This document shows positions 60,586 through 64,000 of a stretch of 64,000 nucleotides of DNA, piece by piece (position 1 is the stretch's first letter; each line of letters starts with the position of its first letter). The position numbers and the translations under genes are program-made. Under the pieces are notes generated by a model, which did not search any database, was not told the origin of the DNA, and saw only the letters and a list, made by a program, of their open reading frames with translations. Source of the DNA: Arthrobacter sp. NicSoilB4 (GTDB lineage: Bacteria; Actinomycetota; Actinomycetes; Actinomycetales; Micrococcaceae); NCBI RefSeq assembly GCF_019977335.1, contig NZ_AP024653.1, forward strand, positions 3,162,001 through 3,226,000, given 5' to 3'.

Positions 60586-61200
60586 TCAGGCGAGCGCAGC
60601 GCCCAGCGCCCTGGCGATCCATGCCCGGTAAGCCGGCAGGGTCCAGCCGGAGTCCTGCACCAGTGTCCGGTAGACCTGCGGGTGCCCCAGCGACCAGATG
60701 GCGGCGGCCCCCTCGGCGTCGGCCATCCCGGAACTCAGTCCGCCACGGGACCGGGCCGCCGCGGCGGCCTCCTCGTAGCGCCGGAGCCGCTGCTGCCCGC
60801 GCTCCTTCTCCAGCCGCGCCGCCGCCTCATCCACTGCCGCGGCCTGGGCGATCACGGTGTTGATTCCTGCCGTGCGCGGATGGACCTCGACAAACCAGTC
60901 CGCCAGCACGTCGATCAGAGCTTGAAAGTCGGCTGCCTGCCGCGTGCGCTCCCGCATGAATTCCAGCACACCCGCCTGCGGTCCCGGACCTGCCGCTGCG
61001 CTGTCCAGCACGGCCGAGAGCAGGGCCGCCTTGTTACCCACAGAGTTGTACACCGTCTGGACGGCCACGCCGCTCTCGGCGGCGATCCCGTCGATAGTGG
61101 TGCGGACGTACCCGTCGGCAGTGAACAGCCGGCCGGCCGCATCGACGATGGCGTCCCGGGTCCCGGCCGCCTGGATCGACCGCCGTGTCGTCTTTTCCAT
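60586..61200 (-). CDS. TetR family transcriptional regulator
   Basis: A 204-residue repressor with the N-terminal helix-turn-helix AGRLFTADGYVRTTIDGIAA and ESGVAVQTVYNSVGNKAALL (about 20-60). It is divergent from a flavin monooxygenase gene over 78 nt with an inverted repeat in the gap, so it probably controls that gene and itself. ATG 61200 is chosen; TAGTCT at 61213-61208 is 7 nt upstream (leaderless). Confidence 0.9.
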   Translation of the reverse strand: MEKTTRRSIQAAGTRDAIVDAAGRLFTADGYVRTTIDGIAAESGVAVQTVYNSVGNKAALLSAVLDSAAAGPGPQAGVLEFMRERTRQAADFQALIDVLADWFVEVHPRTAGINTVIAQAAAVDEAAARLEKERGQQRLRRYEEAAAAARSRGGLSSGMADAEGAAAIWSLGHPQVYRTLVQDSGWTLPAYRAWIARALGAALA

Positions 61201-61224
61201 AAAAATTAGACTATCGCTCCAGTG

Positions 61225-61243
61225 ACTAGAACGGTACTCTAGT
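61225..61243. promoter_or_regulatory. Inverted repeat between TetR and flavin monooxygenase genes
   Basis: ACTAGA-N7-TCTAGT, perfect 6-bp arms in the shared promoter region. A typical site for a TetR dimer. Confidence 0.55.
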
Positions 61244-61278
61244 GAAAAGAACAAGGTTCTCTCGGCAAGGAGCCGGCC

Positions 61279-62469
61279 ATGAATCAGAACAGCCAGCAGC
61301 TTGATGCTGTGGTGATCGGCGCGGGCCAGGCAGGCCTGGCCGCGGGCTACCACCTTGCCCGAACGAAACTCCGGTTCGAGATCCTGGAGGGCGGCGCCCG
61401 GGTGGGAGGAACCTGGCGCCGCCGCTGGGATTCCCTGAGCCTGTTCACCCCGGCCCAGCACGACGGGCTCCCCGGGCTGCCCTTCCCGGCGGCGCGGAAC
61501 ACCTTCCCGGGCAAGGAGGAGTTCGCTGACTACCTCGAGGGCTACGCCGCCCGTTTCGGCCTTCCGGTGCGGACCGGGGTCCACGTGGAGGGCGTCCGGC
61601 GGGCGGGTGCGGGGTTCGACGTCGAAACCGCGGCCGGCACGGTACGGGCGCGTAATGTCATCGTGGCTACCGGCGCAAACGCGCTCCCCCGCATTCCGCG
61701 CGCTGCAGCCGGGCTGGACTCCTCCATCCACCAGCTCCACAGCTCGCAATACCGCGGCCCCGCTGACATTCCCGCGGGCGCCGTGCTGGTGGTGGGCGCC
61801 GGGACTTCGGGCTCGGAAATTGCCTTGGAGCTCTCGGGGAGCCATCGAGTGCTGCTCTCGGGCCGTCCGACCCCGCACATCCCCGACCCTCTGCTGCGCT
61901 ACGCCGGCGGGGCCTATTGGCGTTTCATCCACTTCGTGCTGACGCTGGGCACACCGATCGGACGGAAGGTCGCGGCGGGCTTCCACCAGCGAGGCGCACC
62001 GTTGATCCGGATTTCCGTCAAGGACCTCGACCGCGCCGGAGTGGTCCGGGTGCCGCGGATGACCGGCGCCGGGGACGGCCAGCCCACCTTCGACGGCGGA
62101 GAGTCGGCCGTCGTGCGGACCGTCATCTGGGCAACTGGCTACGGCCCTGACCTGGACTGGATCGACGGGCTGGAACGGACGCCGTCGGGCTGGCCGCAGT
62201 CAGACAGGGGCGCCGTCCCGGCGATTCCGGGGCTGTACTTCGTCGGCATGCCCTTCCAGTACGCCCTCACCTCGGGCCTGATCGGCGGCGTGCACAGGGA
62301 CGCGGCGTACGTGGTCCAGCAGCTCGCGAAGCGTCTGCCTGAACCCTCAGAAGTTGCGCCGGTGCTTCAGTCTGGGGATGGTGATGGCGAAGACCGCGGC
62401 CGCAGCGAAGCCAAGCACTCCGGTGGCAGCCACTCCGGCACCGAGAGAGGCGACGGCGGTCACGCCTGA
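61279..62469 (+). CDS. Flavin-containing monooxygenase-like NAD(P)-binding protein
   Basis: A flavoprotein of 396 residues with the FAD motif GAGQAG (14-19) and the NADP motif GAGTSGSE (about 173-180), as in Baeyer-Villiger-type and CzcO-like monooxygenases. RVGGTWRRRWDSLSLFTP is the FMO-like stretch. AAGGAG precedes the ATG. It is divergent from a TetR gene and its last 123 nt overlap the convergent MFS gene. The C-terminal tail (after about residue 352) is Gly/Asp/Ser-rich and looks non-conserved. Substrate unknown. Confidence 0.86.
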   Translation: MNQNSQQLDAVVIGAGQAGLAAGYHLARTKLRFEILEGGARVGGTWRRRWDSLSLFTPAQHDGLPGLPFPAARNTFPGKEEFADYLEGYAARFGLPVRTGVHVEGVRRAGAGFDVETAAGTVRARNVIVATGANALPRIPRAAAGLDSSIHQLHSSQYRGPADIPAGAVLVVGAGTSGSEIALELSGSHRVLLSGRPTPHIPDPLLRYAGGAYWRFIHFVLTLGTPIGRKVAAGFHQRGAPLIRISVKDLDRAGVVRVPRMTGAGDGQPTFDGGESAVVRTVIWATGYGPDLDWIDGLERTPSGWPQSDRGAVPAIPGLYFVGMPFQYALTSGLIGGVHRDAAYVVQQLAKRLPEPSEVAPVLQSGDGDGEDRGRSEAKHSGGSHSGTERGDGGHA

Positions 62470-63561
62470 GAGCAGCACCGGCCCGCCGGTGGACCCGGCG
62501 TCGGCCATGAACCGCCAGATGCCCAGGAACTGGCCGCGGCCGTTGTCGGGTGAGAAATCGGCTCCCAGCGTCATGTTCAGGCCCGAGCTGATGCCGTTGC
62601 CGAAGCCGATCAGGAGTGCCCCGAGCAGCAGCCCCGCGAACCCGGTGCTGAGCGGGATCAGCACCAGGGCCGTGCCCATGATGATCGTCGAAGGGATGGC
62701 CACCCACTGCCTGCCCTTGCGGTCCATCAGTTTGCCGGCCGGATAGAAGACCAGCATGTCAATGGCTCCGGACAGACCGTAGATCAGCGATGCCTGCGTC
62801 GCGTCCATCCCCAGGTGCTCGGCCCAGAGCGGAATCACGACCTGCCGGGACGCCCGCACCGCACTGAGCAGCAGCACCCCCATGCCCACGGTCAGGAAGA
62901 CCCCCGCATGGGAGCCGGCGACGCTGCGCAGCGTCGCCTGCTGGAAGGCACCGCCGTCGTCCGCCGCGGGCTTGGCCACGAGGTCCGGGATGGTTACCGA
63001 CAGGACGGCGGCCGCGGCCATGGCGACGACGCCCACCCAGTAGGCTCCGGTGATGCCGGAGAACTGCATCACCGCGGCGCCGATGAAGGGTCCGATGAAG
63101 ATCCCGATCCGGTTGACACCGCCCAGCGTGGACAGCGCCCGGGCCCTGATGATGACCGGCACCGCCTCGGTCAGGTACTTCTGCCGGGCCAGGCTGAAGA
63201 CGCTCGCTGCCATCCCGACAACCACCATGGCCGCGGCCAGCAGCCAGATCCCGTCGGGCAGCAGCGGGGAGAGTGCGGCGGCGGCCACGGCGACGGTGCT
63301 CGCGGCCGCGGCACCGACCATGGCCCAGCGTTCGCCGAACTTCAGCGTGATGAGTGAGGCCGGGAGGTTGAAGAACCACGAGCCGAGGCCAATGAGCGTG
63401 ACGATCAATGCGGCGACGGCCACCGAGGCGCCGAGGTCGCGGGCGGACAGTGCCACCACGGGCAGGATGGCGCCTTCGCCGATGCTGAACAGCAGGGCCG
63501 GGCCGAAGGCGGGAACGGCGATGCTGCGGAGGCTGAAAGGCGCGTGGCTGGTGGTGGTCAT
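62347..63561 (-). CDS. MFS transporter
   Basis: A twelve-helix permease of 404 residues, MFS drug/metabolite type. PAFGPALLFSIGEGAILPVV is in helix 1, ARDLGASVAVAALIVTLIG in the next helix and GRQWVAIPSTIIMGT near the middle. ATG 63561 is preferred: TAGGAT (63574-63569) is 7 nt upstream; ATG 63570 would overlap that box. The 3' end overlaps the flavin monooxygenase gene on the other strand. Substrate unknown. Confidence 0.85.
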   Translation of the reverse strand: MTTTSHAPFSLRSIAVPAFGPALLFSIGEGAILPVVALSARDLGASVAVAALIVTLIGLGSWFFNLPASLITLKFGERWAMVGAAAASTVAVAAAALSPLLPDGIWLLAAAMVVVGMAASVFSLARQKYLTEAVPVIIRARALSTLGGVNRIGIFIGPFIGAAVMQFSGITGAYWVGVVAMAAAAVLSVTIPDLVAKPAADDGGAFQQATLRSVAGSHAGVFLTVGMGVLLLSAVRASRQVVIPLWAEHLGMDATQASLIYGLSGAIDMLVFYPAGKLMDRKGRQWVAIPSTIIMGTALVLIPLSTGFAGLLLGALLIGFGNGISSGLNMTLGADFSPDNGRGQFLGIWRFMADAGSTGGPVLLSGVTAVASLGAGVAATGVLGFAAAAVFAITIPRLKHRRNF

Positions 63562-63597
63562 CCCCTTCATCCTAGGCCCGGCGGCGCGCCGGGGCTG

Positions 63598-64000
63598 TCA
63601 GGCGTCGAAGTGCGTGCGGACTTCCTCCGCGTTGAGGTTCCGTAGGACCTCGGCCGCGACGTCGCGGAGCTTCTGGTTCCGGTTGCTGGAAACCCGCGTG
63701 AGGATGCCCATGGCCTCCTCCTGGGAGCAGCGGTTCTGCGCCATCACCACGCCGCAGGCCAGATCGATCGCGGTGCGGTGTTCCATGGCTGCCTGCAGAT
63801 CCTCGGCGCGGGACTGCGCGGTGCCGATCCGGACCGCCAGGCGCAGGGAACGGCCCGCGAGGTCGGCAAAGCCGGAAGCGTCGGCAATGATGTCCTCGGT
63901 GAAAAGCCCGGTGTCGGAGCCGAAGAAGTTGAGGGCGGCGGCCGCGTCCTCGCCGATTTCCAGCGGCACGCCGAGGGTGCTGCGGACACCGTTCGCGGCG
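63598..64000 (-). CDS. GAF-ANTAR protein, partial
   Basis: The gene enters from the right edge. The visible part has the end of a GAF-like domain (GVRSTLGVPLEIG then LNFFGSDTGLFTEDIIADA) and a complete ANTAR domain (from about AMEHRTAIDLACGVVMAQN to VSSNRNQKLRDVAAEVLRNL). ANTAR proteins bind RNA hairpins to prevent termination. The target is unknown. An ANTAR domain with GAF sensor is common in actinobacteria. Confidence 0.88.
   Translation of the reverse strand, partial: AANGVRSTLGVPLEIGEDAAAALNFFGSDTGLFTEDIIADASGFADLAGRSLRLAVRIGTAQSRAEDLQAAMEHRTAIDLACGVVMAQNRCSQEEAMGILTRVSSNRNQKLRDVAAEVLRNLNAEEVRTHFDA

Noticed and set aside
1..64000. CRISPR arrays, insertion sequences, prophage or integration sites
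   Set aside because: No regularly spaced repeats, transposase, integrase or tRNA-linked direct repeats were seen.

Overview
This 64 kb window is high-GC DNA packed with short-gap genes and looks like the chromosome of an aerobic actinobacterium. The closest fit is a Micrococcaceae soil organism (Arthrobacter/Pseudarthrobacter type). The evidence is protein content: adrenodoxin-reductase-type FprA, a menaquinone pathway with a MenJ-like reductase, a PucR regulator beside GABA genes, an ECF sigma factor with a SnoaL-like tail, an ANTAR protein, DUF1206 and AMIN-like proteins, plus many apparently leaderless genes. The genus is inference. I see no rRNA, tRNA, CRISPR array, insertion sequence, prophage or plasmid functions; this is core and metabolic chromosome.

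Layout. 1-5.4 kb: a truncated MHS-family permease, an APC amino-acid permease, and an acetaldehyde dehydrogenase with its DUF779 partner. 5.5-12.6 kb: a GAF-domain regulator, an ECF sigma factor, a first FprA, RarD, a universal stress protein and a lipoprotein. 12.7-17.2 kb: GABA catabolism (gabT, an aminobutyraldehyde dehydrogenase, a divergent PucR regulator). 17.4-25.9 kb: PPK2 with a P-type ATPase, a CynX-type permease with a GntR regulator, two membrane proteins, and topoisomerase IB preceded by a possible leader peptide. 26-40 kb: a sulfur-assimilation block on the minus strand (cbiX-like, sir, cysH, cysD, cysN, then rtcB, a sulfonate-type ABC transporter, an ABM-fold protein, cysG and a second fprA). 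40-42 kb: a TRIC-type channel, an SMI1/KNR4 protein and a frameshifted DUF559 gene. 42-58 kb: menaquinone genes (polyprenyl synthase, menJ, menG, menF, menD, menC) mixed with an amino-acid ABC transporter, argS and phoX, then a GH32 enzyme. 58-64 kb: a PAP2 phosphatase, an aminotransferase, a TetR/flavin monooxygenase pair, an MFS permease and a truncated GAF-ANTAR protein.

How it works together. The sulfur block holds most steps from sulfate to sulfide by the APS route: ATP sulfurylase (CysDN), an iron-sulfur APS reductase (CysH), siroheme sulfite reductase (Sir), siroheme synthesis (CysG plus a CbiX-type chelatase) and FprA as likely reductant supply. The menaquinone genes cover the isochorismate, SEPHCHC, succinylbenzoate, prenyl-chain, methylation and side-chain-saturation steps.

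Most notable beyond the gene list: a family of palindromic intergenic repeats (four full copies, two half copies); a nested inverted repeat encoding an in-frame N-terminal extension of CysD; an AcoR-like regulator with a SARP-like C-terminus facing 11-bp tandem repeats; a P-type ATPase with altered ion-site residues beside PPK2; a candidate PHO box before phoX; a peptide ORF coupled to topoisomerase IB; and about a dozen genes with a -10 box 6-7 nt before the start codon.
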